From: Campylobacterota bacterium
GTDB taxonomy: Bacteria > Campylobacterota > Campylobacteria > Campylobacterales > JALSKU01
Length of the DNA stretch: 12,663 nucleotides
Assembly: GCA_013153915.1 (NCBI GenBank)
Contig: JAADDL010000022.1
Location: forward strand, 1-12,663
Direction: 5' to 3'
The translations under genes were made by a program, and so were the position numbers. The notes beneath the pieces were generated by a model. It was not told where the DNA came from. It did not search any database and saw nothing but the letters and a program-made list of their open reading frames with translations. Position 1 is the stretch's first letter. Every line of letters begins with the position of its first letter. Positions 1-6,086 of this stretch are shown piece after piece.

Positions 1-1198
1 CTACAGCTTTCTTCTCCTTCTCCAAAGCTTTTAATTTTTGCTTCAAAGAAGATGCTTCGATAAATAACTTCTGCTCCTCTTTGCTTAAGTTTACAAGTTG
101 CATTTTTAAAAAGTAAGCATATCCAAATTCATACAAAGGATAAGCTAAAGACAAAACCAATGATAATACAAAAACCATAAACAATTTACCGCTTGGTCTT
201 TGTCTAAAAGGTGGCGGTCTTTTAAAAATAGAGAAGTTCAATCCATCATCAGGCTCTTCAATATACTCTAATGCTGTTAATATCATTAGATTATGCAACT
301 GTTCGCTTTTTACCTCTTTTGAGTTCTTGGCAATCTTTATATCTAACTCATGCGGCTCAATATCGATATATGTTCTTATGTATCTATCTATATTTTTAAA
401 TAAACCAATACAAGAATTTACATAAATTCTATTGATATTTTCAATTAGATAGGCTCTTTTTGCGTAAAAAATAATATCGTTTATATAAACGAACATCTCT
501 TTATATAATTTTATAATCAATTTTTGATTTTCTTGTGAAATATTGACAGATTCACCGGTAAGGATAAAATTTATAAAATCATCATAATTAATACTTTCGC
601 CGGTTATTTCACAGAACTTTTCATGCATTCTATCTATGGAATAGTTAAGTGATTTAGAATAAAGATACTCACCATCAGCATATATAGCTAAAAATGCATC
701 ACTCTTTTTGAAATATAAAAAACAATCAACACTATCTCTTTCAAGATATGATTTATCATATAGAGATTTAATCAAAAAAGGTTCAGGAACAATATAGTCA
801 ATATATTTTACTTTTTTTATAACTTCTGAAAACTCTTCTTGAATTTTTGAAGTTTCTATAGCAAAAATATTAAATTTTCTTTTACTACTATTTTCAAAGC
901 CAAAAAACTCTTTATAAAATATCGTATATTGTACTGCTGGATCAAAATTTAGCTCATCATAAACTTGTATATCAATAGTGCTATCAAGATCTTCATCGGG
1001 TATATTTCTGCTTATCTCAATAGAATCTGTGATTAGATTTTTTGAACTAATTATAGATATATAAAAGTTCTCTTTTTTAAAACCGGAAAGTTTATTTAGC
1101 TTTATTTCATTATTTTGAAATTTATATGACTTGAGAGTATCAGGATCAATCGTAACTATCGAACTGTATCTTTTTTTTGCTATCTCTTTATTTGCCAT
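1..1198 (-). CDS. Partial membrane protein, GspL/PilM-like (C-terminus off window)
   Basis: The frame starts with ATG at 1198 (MANKEIAKKRYSS) and stays open for 399 codons to the window edge. GGGTGGA lies just upstream as a ribosome binding site. Residues 1 to about 325 are soluble. They include a stretch reading IDYIVPEPF near residue 130 and an alternating hydrophobic block with YADGEYLYSKSL at about 158-182. An arginine/proline-rich segment (RPPPFRQRPSG) precedes a single hydrophobic helix at about 337-361. A Lys/Glu-rich, coiled-coil-like tail follows. Positive charges before the helix predict a cytoplasmic N-terminus and a periplasmic C-terminus. This layout (actin-like-sized cytoplasmic domain, one helix, periplasmic coiled coil) matches GspL or fused PilM-PilN platform proteins of type II secretion and type IV pili. 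That assignment is inferred from architecture and weak pattern likeness. Campylobacter also has an uncharacterised membrane protein gene after era. The gene is far more AT-rich than the rest of the window. Confidence 0.75.
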   Translation of the reverse strand, partial: MANKEIAKKRYSSIVTIDPDTLKSYKFQNNEIKLNKLSGFKKENFYISIISSKNLITDSIEISRNIPDEDLDSTIDIQVYDELNFDPAVQYTIFYKEFFGFENSSKRKFNIFAIETSKIQEEFSEVIKKVKYIDYIVPEPFLIKSLYDKSYLERDSVDCFLYFKKSDAFLAIYADGEYLYSKSLNYSIDRMHEKFCEITGESINYDDFINFILTGESVNISQENQKLIIKLYKEMFVYINDIIFYAKRAYLIENINRIYVNSCIGLFKNIDRYIRTYIDIEPHELDIKIAKNSKEVKSEQLHNLMILTALEYIEEPDDGLNFSIFKRPPPFRQRPSGKLFMVFVLSLVLSLAYPLYEFGYAYFLKMQLVNLSKEEQKLFIEASSLKQKLKALEKEKKAV

Positions 1199-1221
1199 TT
1201 TTCCACCCGTTTTTTTACATA

Positions 1222-1227
1222 ATCATA
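1222..1227 (-). promoter_or_regulatory. Possible -10 box for the partial membrane protein gene
   Basis: The minus strand reads TATGAT, 24 bases before the ATG at 1198. It would give a leader of about 16 bases that includes the GGGTGGA ribosome binding site. The box lies within an inverted repeat, AATCAT (1221-1226) and ATGATT (1234-1239). No -35 box is evident. The region is very AT-rich, so a chance match is quite possible, and the gene could instead be read through from era. Confidence 0.3.
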
Positions 1228-1268
1228 ATTTTAATGATTTTTAACTTAATTTATCCTTTTAAATATCA

Positions 1269-1294
1269 TTTTTTACCTATTTCTCGGTAAAAAA
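1269..1294 (-). repeat. AT-rich hairpin directly after era
   Basis: A perfect 9-base inverted repeat, TTTTTTACC (1269-1277) and GGTAAAAAA (1286-1294), with an 8-base loop, begins immediately after the era stop codon. In the era transcript no U-tract follows the stem, so it is not a classical intrinsic terminator. It could be a 3'-end stabilising or processing structure. With so many A/T pairs it would be weak. Confidence 0.4.
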
Positions 1295-2200
1295 CTACGT
1301 TCTAACCCTATATCCAATATCAAAAAGCTTCTTTTTGTCTTTGCTCCAACCTGGTTTAACCACAACCTCCAACTTCAAAAAAACTCTTTTTTGGCTTAAA
1401 TCTTCTATGTTTTTTCTAGCTTCTATGCCTATTCTTTTGATGGCCGAACCGCCTTTTCCGATGATAATACCTTTTTGTGAGCGTTTTTCAGTCACAATCT
1501 TAGCATATATTTTCTCCATATCGGGCAACTCTTCGACTCTCTCTACGATAACATCGCTTAGATATGGTATCTCATCGCTAAGATTGTTAAATACCGCTTC
1601 TCTAATATACTCTTTGTATATCTCTTTAAGGTTTTCCGTTGTCAACATTTCAGGATCGTACAGATATGGATGATTTGGTAGATATTTCACTACTATATCC
1701 AACAAATCGCTCTGTTTTGTCCCCTTTTTTATGGATATTGGAACTATCTCAAGATATCTATCTTGAAATTTTTGATACTCTCCCAACTTTTGTAAAAGCC
1801 TCTCTTTAGATACAAGATCCATTTTTGTCAGCAAAACGATATGGGGACGATTTTTTTTATTTAACCTTAAAAACTCTTCGTACTCTTTTAAGTCATCTTT
1901 AACCGACGCCAAAAACAGCACCAAATCGCAATCCCCGATAGCCTTTATAGCCTCTTCAAGCATAAACTGGTTCAAAAGTCTCTCTTTTTGATGAATGCCG
2001 GGAGTATCCACAAAGATAATCTGAGCGTTTTTATGCATCACTATAAAATTCATCCTTTTTCTGGTGGCGTTTGCTTTATGTGAAACCAACGCCAGCTTCT
2101 CACCTATAAGCCAATTTAAAAGAGAACTTTTGCCGCTATTCGGTCTACCGACCACAGCTACAAAACCGGCTTTTTGTTCCATTTCGCCTTGAGACTCCAT
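1295..2200 (-). CDS. era: GTPase Era
   Basis: Era is an essential GTPase that binds the 3' end of 16S rRNA and checks 30S subunit assembly. With the ATG at 2200 the protein has 301 residues, about the normal Era length. In that numbering the GTPase motifs are G1 GRPNSGKS (18-25), a switch-I threonine at 46 within ATRKR, G3 DTPG (65-68) and G4 TKMD (125-128, where NKxD is usual). A C-terminal KH domain follows with its GKGG loop at 248-251. The ATG overlaps the hslU stop by one base (TGATG), implying translational coupling. A TTG at 2203 would add one residue. An ATG at 2182, preceded by AAGG, would give a start closer to shorter relatives, so the exact start is not settled. The gene is last of the rplI-hslV-hslU-era group. 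Confidence 0.96.
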   Translation of the reverse strand: MESQGEMEQKAGFVAVVGRPNSGKSSLLNWLIGEKLALVSHKANATRKRMNFIVMHKNAQIIFVDTPGIHQKERLLNQFMLEEAIKAIGDCDLVLFLASVKDDLKEYEEFLRLNKKNRPHIVLLTKMDLVSKERLLQKLGEYQKFQDRYLEIVPISIKKGTKQSDLLDIVVKYLPNHPYLYDPEMLTTENLKEIYKEYIREAVFNNLSDEIPYLSDVIVERVEELPDMEKIYAKIVTEKRSQKGIIIGKGGSAIKRIGIEARKNIEDLSQKRVFLKLEVVVKPGWSKDKKKLFDIGYRVRT

Positions 2201-3525
2201 CAAAGTATATACCTCGAACTCTCTTCATCCTCAACAACTTCATCCAATCTTTCATGGACAAGCTCTTTTGTCACGGTTATCTTTTCGCCTTTATGCTCAT
2301 CAGCTTCAAAACTTATCTCTTCAAGCACTTTTTCGATAACCGTATGAAGTCTTCTGGCTCCGATATCTTCGGTCTTTTCATTTGTTATATGAGATATTTT
2401 AGCCATTGCCCTAATGGCATCATCTTCAAATTCTAACTCCACCCCTTCGGTTTTTAATAAAGCATGATACTGTTTTAGTAAAGAATTTTTAGGTCTAGTA
2501 AGTATTTGATAGAGTATCTCTTCATCCAAAGGATTTAACTCAACCCTCAAAGGAAATCTTCCTTGAAGTTCGGGTATGAGGTCACTAGGTTTACTTAGAT
2601 GAAATGCGCCGGCGGCTATAAAAAGTATATGGTCGCTCTTTACCGTGCCGTACTTAGTGTTGATAGTACTTCCCTCGACGATAGGCAACAAATCTCTTTG
2701 CACACCCTCTTTACTCGGGTCTTGTCTTGAGCCGCTCTTTTGACTGACCGCTATCTTGTCTATCTCATCCAAAAATACAATTCCACCATTTTCAACTCTT
2801 TTTAAGGCTTCGCTTTTTACGGCATCCATGTCCAAAAGAGTTTCACTTGCTTCATTTTTAAGAATCTCTTTAGCTTCCTTTACGCTTACCTCTTTTTTAA
2901 TCTTTTCTCTACCACTACCGAGTATTTTTACAAAAGATTCTTGTACTTTTATGATCTCGGGAGGCAATGAGTTATCCACCCCGTCTCCCAAGCCTTTATT
3001 GACCTCTATCTCTATCTTTAGATCGTCAAGGTCTCCTCTTTTAAACTTTTCTACCATTCTTTCATAACTTTTATCGTAGTCTGCCCTCTTCTCGGCAGTC
3101 GCACCTTTCGGTAACGGCGGCAAAAGCTTTTCGAGGATCTTTTTTTGCACATACTTTTCGATAGCTTCTTTGTTTTTTTCTTTATGCTCTTTTTTTACAA
3201 GATTTATAGAAGCCGCCACAAGATCTCTTATCATAGACTCCACATCTCTACCGACAAATCCTACTTCCGTATATTTGCTAGCCTCCACCTTCACAAAAGG
3301 CAAACTAAGCATTTTAGCAAGTCTTCTTGCTATCTCCGTTTTACCCACTCCGGTAGAACCTATCATAAGTATATTTTTAGGCATTATCTCATCTTGCATC
3401 TCTTTTGGCAGTTGCATTCTTCTATATCTATTTCTAAGTGCTATAGCTATAGCTTTTTTGGCATCTTTTTGCCCTATGATATACTCATCAAGATATTTTA
3501 CTATCTCTTTCGGTGTCAAATTCAT
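2200..3525 (-). CDS. hslU: HslU, ATP-dependent unfoldase of the HslVU protease
   Basis: HslU is the AAA+ ring ATPase that unfolds proteins and feeds them to the HslV peptidase in the cytoplasm. At 441 residues it matches the family (443 in E. coli). Walker A is GSTGVGKT (56-63), with Ser where Pro is usual. Walker B is GIVFLDE (248-254), the sensor-1 region is LFIAAGAF (301-308), the QGRFP arginine finger is R323, and sensor 2 is GARR (389-392). The substrate-gripping pore loop is GFVG (89-92) rather than GYVG, keeping an aromatic residue. The insertion (I) domain lies between about 110 and 240. The C-terminus SSRYIL matches the tail that docks into HslV. The start codon overlaps the hslV stop by four bases (ATGA), and the end overlaps era by one base, so the three are almost certainly co-translated. 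Confidence 0.98.
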   Translation of the reverse strand: MNLTPKEIVKYLDEYIIGQKDAKKAIAIALRNRYRRMQLPKEMQDEIMPKNILMIGSTGVGKTEIARRLAKMLSLPFVKVEASKYTEVGFVGRDVESMIRDLVAASINLVKKEHKEKNKEAIEKYVQKKILEKLLPPLPKGATAEKRADYDKSYERMVEKFKRGDLDDLKIEIEVNKGLGDGVDNSLPPEIIKVQESFVKILGSGREKIKKEVSVKEAKEILKNEASETLLDMDAVKSEALKRVENGGIVFLDEIDKIAVSQKSGSRQDPSKEGVQRDLLPIVEGSTINTKYGTVKSDHILFIAAGAFHLSKPSDLIPELQGRFPLRVELNPLDEEILYQILTRPKNSLLKQYHALLKTEGVELEFEDDAIRAMAKISHITNEKTEDIGARRLHTVIEKVLEEISFEADEHKGEKITVTKELVHERLDEVVEDEESSRYIL

Positions 3526-4073
3526 TTATCCTCTTCCTTATCCTCTAATGTATAGATGTTTATATTATTGTTCGTATATATACAAAGTTCGCTAGCTATA
3601 TTTAAAGACTCTTTGACTATCTCTTCATCATTCAACGACGAGTGTCTTTTTAATGCCCTAGCGGCGGATATGGCAAAGTTGCCTCCGCTTCCTATGGCGG
3701 CAATAGTCTTATCTTCGGGCTCCACTACATCTCCCGTACCGCTTAAGATAAAGATGTGCTTGGTATTTAAAACTATCATCATAGCTTCGAGTCGTCTTAG
3801 GTACTTATCTTTTCTCCACTGTTTGGAAAACTCTATGGCGGATTTTAAAAGGTCGCCTTTTTTCTGCTCCAAAATACCCTCAAACATATCAAAAAGGTTA
3901 AAAGCGTCAGCCGTACTTCCCGCAAATCCCGCTAAAATCTTTCCGTTTAAAAGTTTTCTTATCTTTACGGCGTTTCCTTTCAATACGGTATCTCCGAAAG
4001 TAACTTGACCGTCTCCGCCTATGACCGCCCTGCCCTCGCCTTTGACGGCAAGTATGGTTGTAGCTTCAAACAT
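3522..4073 (-). CDS. hslV: HslV, peptidase of the HslVU protease
   Basis: HslV is the N-terminal-threonine peptidase of the bacterial proteasome-like HslVU complex. The 183-residue protein begins MFEATTIL. Aligning TTIL with the TTIV of mature E. coli HslV places the catalytic threonine at residue 5, leaving a four-residue leader to be removed. Counting from that threonine, Asp17 (D21), Lys33 (K37) and Ser125 (S129, in GSGG) all fall in register. GGDGQVTFG (19-27) and the GTGDVVEPE stretch (112-120) are typical of the family. No alternative start codon would expose the threonine by methionine removal alone. The ATG shares one base with the rplI stop codon (TAATG), and the stop overlaps hslU (ATGA). 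The acidic/lysine-rich tail (LEDKEEDK) extends a little beyond the core fold. Confidence 0.97.
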   Translation of the reverse strand: MFEATTILAVKGEGRAVIGGDGQVTFGDTVLKGNAVKIRKLLNGKILAGFAGSTADAFNLFDMFEGILEQKKGDLLKSAIEFSKQWRKDKYLRRLEAMMIVLNTKHIFILSGTGDVVEPEDKTIAAIGSGGNFAISAARALKRHSSLNDEEIVKESLNIASELCIYTNNNINIYTLEDKEEDK

Positions 4074-4519
4074 TACTCACCCTCGACCGCAAGCGTAAAC
4101 TTGGCATGGATACCGTGTCCGAGCTTCAAAGAGACTTCGTATTCTCCCGTAGCCTTGATGGCTTTATCTATCTCTACATGCTTTTTATCTATCTCAAAGC
4201 CCGTTTGATTTTTAAGCTCTTTAGCTATCTCCTCTTTTGTCACCGCACCAAAAAGAGAACCGTTTGCTCCGAGTTTTCTCTTTATGACTACTCTTTTATC
4301 CTTCAAAGACTCTTCTATCTCTTTGAGTTTCGCTATCTCGGCTTCAAGCTCGGCTTTGAGTCGCGCTTGCTCCTCTTCCCACTCTTTGATAACTTTATCG
4401 GTAGCGACTTTGGCAAAACCCTTGGCAACCAAAAAATTTCTTCCGTATCCGTCTTTAACCTCTTTTATCTCTCCGGCTTTACCCAAGTTCTTTACATCTT
4501 TTATAAGTAATACTTTCAT
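4073..4519 (-). CDS. rplI: 50S ribosomal protein L9
   Basis: L9 binds domain V of 23S rRNA near the L1 stalk and spans outward from the large subunit. The 148-residue protein has the N-terminal RNA-binding domain (MKVLLIKDVKNLGKAGEIKEVKDG, then GYGRNFLVAKGFA), a long charged connecting helix rich in Glu and Lys at about 45-75, and the C-terminal domain with the KLGANGSLFGAVT stretch. Length and motifs are standard. The start is ATG with AAGGG six bases upstream, and a TATAAT box lies about 30 bases before it. In many other bacteria L9 is next to rpsF and rpsR. Here it leads an hslV-hslU-era operon, as in Campylobacter. The stop overlaps the hslV start by one base. Confidence 0.98.
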   Translation of the reverse strand: MKVLLIKDVKNLGKAGEIKEVKDGYGRNFLVAKGFAKVATDKVIKEWEEEQARLKAELEAEIAKLKEIEESLKDKRVVIKRKLGANGSLFGAVTKEEIAKELKNQTGFEIDKKHVEIDKAIKATGEYEVSLKLGHGIHAKFTLAVEGE

Positions 4520-4537
4520 TTTTTACCCTTTTTAGTT

Positions 4538-4582
4538 TTTGAGCCGATATTATAGCGAAAATTGGTTTTAACAAGGCTCAAA
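4538..4582. repeat. Inverted repeat flanking the rplI promoter
   Basis: TTTGAGCC (4538-4545) and GGCTCAAA (4575-4582) form perfect 8-base arms separated by 29 bases. The rplI -10 box lies between the arms, and the expected transcription start lies in the left arm. Neither direction has a U-run after the stem, so a terminator is unlikely. It could be a pair of operator half-sites, or chance. Confidence 0.4.
4549..4554 (-). promoter_or_regulatory. -10 box of the rplI-hslV-hslU-era operon
   Basis: The minus strand reads GCTATAATATC, a perfect TATAAT preceded by GC. Transcription would start near 4542 and give a short leader of roughly 23 bases before the rplI ATG. No good -35 box is seen at 17-base spacing, as is common for the main sigma factor in Campylobacterota. 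The inverted repeat 4538-4545/4575-4582 brackets this box. Confidence 0.65.
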
Positions 4583-4636
4583 TAAAAATTTAACTTCAAA
4601 TTTTATATTTTTATCCAAACAATATAACCCATAAAA

Positions 4637-5596
4637 CTATCCTATATAATTAAGCATATCGGTAATACGATGGCTTATCTCATATGACGAACTTACAATC
4701 TCGCCTATATTATGATAAAAGAACTCTCCGTTTCTATATGTAATGACGCTATTTATATTTTTTCCGCTATATAAGGAGTTTAACGCTCTAACCACATACT
4801 CAAAAGCCATCAATCTATCATAAACGGTAGGATTTCCCCCTCTTTGTATATACCCAAGTACGCTTTTTCTTGTTTCGAGATTTAACTTTTTCTCTATCCA
4901 CTCCACCATATAATCCGTCTTTGCCGTACCTTCCGCCACAAAACAAAGCACATATTTTCGACCGTTCTTTATTTGCTCCAAGAGTATCCTCTCCGCCAAA
5001 GATAGATCCGTATCGACCTCGGGTATGATACAAAGTTCAGCCCCGCAAGCCACCGCCGAAGCGGCACAAAGATATCCACACTCTCTCCCCATTATCTCTA
5101 TCACAAAACCTCTTCTAAAGGTCGAAGCGGTATCTCTTATCTTATCCGTAGCGTCTCTTATGACGTTTAAAGCCGTATCGACTCCTAAACAGTAGTCGTT
5201 AAGCGCTATATCGTTATCTATCGTTGTAGGAATACCTATAAAAGATATATCAAACTCTTTGCTAAAAACATCCATAGCCCTAAAACTCCCGTCTCCTCCA
5301 AGCACCAAAAGAGAGTCTATACCTCTACTTTTTAGATTTTCGTAAGCTTTCTCTCTATAACTTTTTTGAAAAAACCTTTTAGACCTTGAAGTGCCTATGA
5401 TAGAGCCTCCCTTATGCATGATACCGCTTACGTCTTTATGGGTAGCCGGCTTTATTTGAGCGTCTATCAAACCTTCAAGACCGTCGTAGATAAAATAGGG
5501 CTTATCGCCTTTTAGATAAGCGTAATCCACAAATCTCTTTATAGCGGGATTCATACCCGGCGCGTCCCCTCCCGAACAAAGTATAGCGATACTCAC
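4637..5596 (-). CDS. pfkA: 6-phosphofructokinase (PfkA family, atypical residues)
   Basis: This enzyme phosphorylates fructose 6-phosphate to fructose 1,6-bisphosphate. I chose the GTG at 5596 because GGAGG lies six bases upstream, and the resulting 319 residues match E. coli PfkA (320). The frame continues upstream but without family sequence. Motifs are GGDAPGMN (9-16), GGDGS (100-104), TIDND with catalytic D127, R162, MGR (169-171), E222, R243 and R252. The Gly of GGDGS predicts ATP rather than pyrophosphate as donor. Two substitutions stand out: T124 where ATP enzymes have Gly and PPi enzymes Lys, and Y249 where the family signature has His, a fructose-6-phosphate contact. Several E. coli effector-site residues also differ (R21 to K, R25 to D, R54 to H, K211 to N, K213 to R), so ADP/PEP control is probably altered. 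It has its own promoter. Confidence 0.93.
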   Translation of the reverse strand: MSIAILCSGGDAPGMNPAIKRFVDYAYLKGDKPYFIYDGLEGLIDAQIKPATHKDVSGIMHKGGSIIGTSRSKRFFQKSYREKAYENLKSRGIDSLLVLGGDGSFRAMDVFSKEFDISFIGIPTTIDNDIALNDYCLGVDTALNVIRDATDKIRDTASTFRRGFVIEIMGRECGYLCAASAVACGAELCIIPEVDTDLSLAERILLEQIKNGRKYVLCFVAEGTAKTDYMVEWIEKKLNLETRKSVLGYIQRGGNPTVYDRLMAFEYVVRALNSLYSGKNINSVITYRNGEFFYHNIGEIVSSSYEISHRITDMLNYIG

Positions 5597-5620
5597 GATA
5601 AACCTCCGATATTTTTCTAA

Positions 5621-5626
5621 ATTATA
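5621..5626 (-). promoter_or_regulatory. -10 box of pfkA
   Basis: The minus strand reads TGGTATAATTTA, a perfect TATAAT with an upstream TG-like extension, 25 bases before the GTG start. The predicted leader is about 18 bases and contains the GGAGG ribosome binding site. This supports the GTG at 5596 as the true start, because upstream in-frame codons would lie in or before the promoter. Confidence 0.65.
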
Positions 5627-5758
5627 CCATATAGCTTGAGACCAAAATATCGCTGATAGTAACAAACGGTAAAAACCGATATCTAAAATGGATATTTTAT
5701 GTTTCGATTTTACACATTTTTCAAAATAATAATGACATTAACATAACATTTAGACAAA

Positions 5759-5778
5759 TGCTACGATTTTGCTACGAT
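5759..5778 (+). repeat. Tandem 9-mer TGCTACGAT, probable regulator site
   Basis: TGCTACGAT occurs at 5759-5767 and again at 5770-5778. The 11-base period is about one helical turn, so both copies face the same side of the DNA. They cover the place where a -35 box would be for the -10 box at 5786-5791. This is the classic position for an activator that replaces a poor -35 element, or for a repressor. Confidence 0.5.
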
Positions 5779-5785
5779 AACTTTT

Positions 5786-5791
5786 TATAAT
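5786..5791 (+). promoter_or_regulatory. -10 box of the symporter-acs operon
   Basis: TATAAT in the context TTTTTATAATACTG lies 29 bases before the first ATG of the operon. It gives a leader of about 22 bases with AAAAGGAG. No -35 hexamer is visible at the usual spacing. The repeated 9-mer lies there instead, which suggests regulated transcription. Confidence 0.65.
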
Positions 5792-5820
5792 ACTGTGGTA
5801 AAAAACAAAAAGGAGAGCTA

Positions 5821-6075
5821 ATGACGCAGGAAAATGCAAAAGCTTACTGGAAAGAGAATATCTCTACCATCTTAAAGCTTTTAGTTATCTGGTTCATCGT
5901 CTCGTACGGTGCCGGGATACTGTTTATCAATCAATTAAACTCGATTGAGATAAGCGGTGTCAAGTTAGGATTTTGGTTTGCCCAGCAAGGGTCGATATAC
6001 GTATTTGTTATCTTAATATTCGTTTACGCCAAGTTAATGAATAAGATAGACGAAAAATACGATGTTCATGAGTAA
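5821..6075 (+). CDS. DUF4212 small subunit of a sodium:solute symporter
   Basis: An 84-residue membrane protein of the family described as sodium:solute symporter small subunit (DUF4212, Na_symport_sm). Two hydrophobic helices lie at about 15-36 and 50-71. Between and into the second runs the family hallmark LGFWFAQQGSIYVFV (49-63). The N-terminus contains the usual AYWKEN. It sits 11 bases before the large subunit and presumably forms a complex with it in the inner membrane. It occupies the place that YjcH holds beside ActP in E. coli but belongs to a separate family. The start is ATG with AGGAG five bases upstream, the same spacing as for three other genes of this operon. Confidence 0.93.
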   Translation: MTQENAKAYWKENISTILKLLVIWFIVSYGAGILFINQLNSIEISGVKLGFWFAQQGSIYVFVILIFVYAKLMNKIDEKYDVHE

Positions 6076-6086
6076 AAGGAGTTAGA

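Larger units (their letters stand above)
5597..5820. promoter_or_regulatory. Divergent regulatory region between pfkA and the symporter operon
   Basis: This 224-base stretch has no gene. It holds the pfkA -10 box on the minus strand (5621-5626) and the symporter operon -10 box on the plus strand (5786-5791). Upstream of the latter are the 11-base-spaced repeats at 5759-5778. Two further inverted repeats occur: AAAATATC (5644-5651) with GATATTTT (5691-5698), and CGGT (5667-5670) with ACCG (5675-5678). The short AT-rich ones may be chance. The layout would allow one regulator to control glycolytic flux and carboxylate uptake together, which is speculative. Confidence 0.6.

Noticed and set aside
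2201..2203. TTG as the start of Era
   Set aside because: An ATG follows directly at 2200 and overlaps the hslU stop as TGATG. The TTG would add only one residue and has no better ribosome binding site.
2756..3595. Long open frames on the plus strand opposite hslU and hslV
   Set aside because: They are antisense shadows with Ser/Leu/Phe-rich low-complexity products, no ribosome binding sites and no family motifs. The minus-strand genes are unambiguous.
4585..4604. AT-only hairpin (AAAATTT/AAATTTT) after pfkA as a terminator
   Set aside because: The 7-bp stem has only A-T pairs and would be too weak for confident termination. Such pairs arise by chance in this AT-rich spacer.
5597..5665. N-terminal extension of PfkA upstream of the GTG
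   Set aside because: These 23 codons have no PfkA similarity, cover the TATAAT box and lie before the GGAGG site. The GTG gives the family length.
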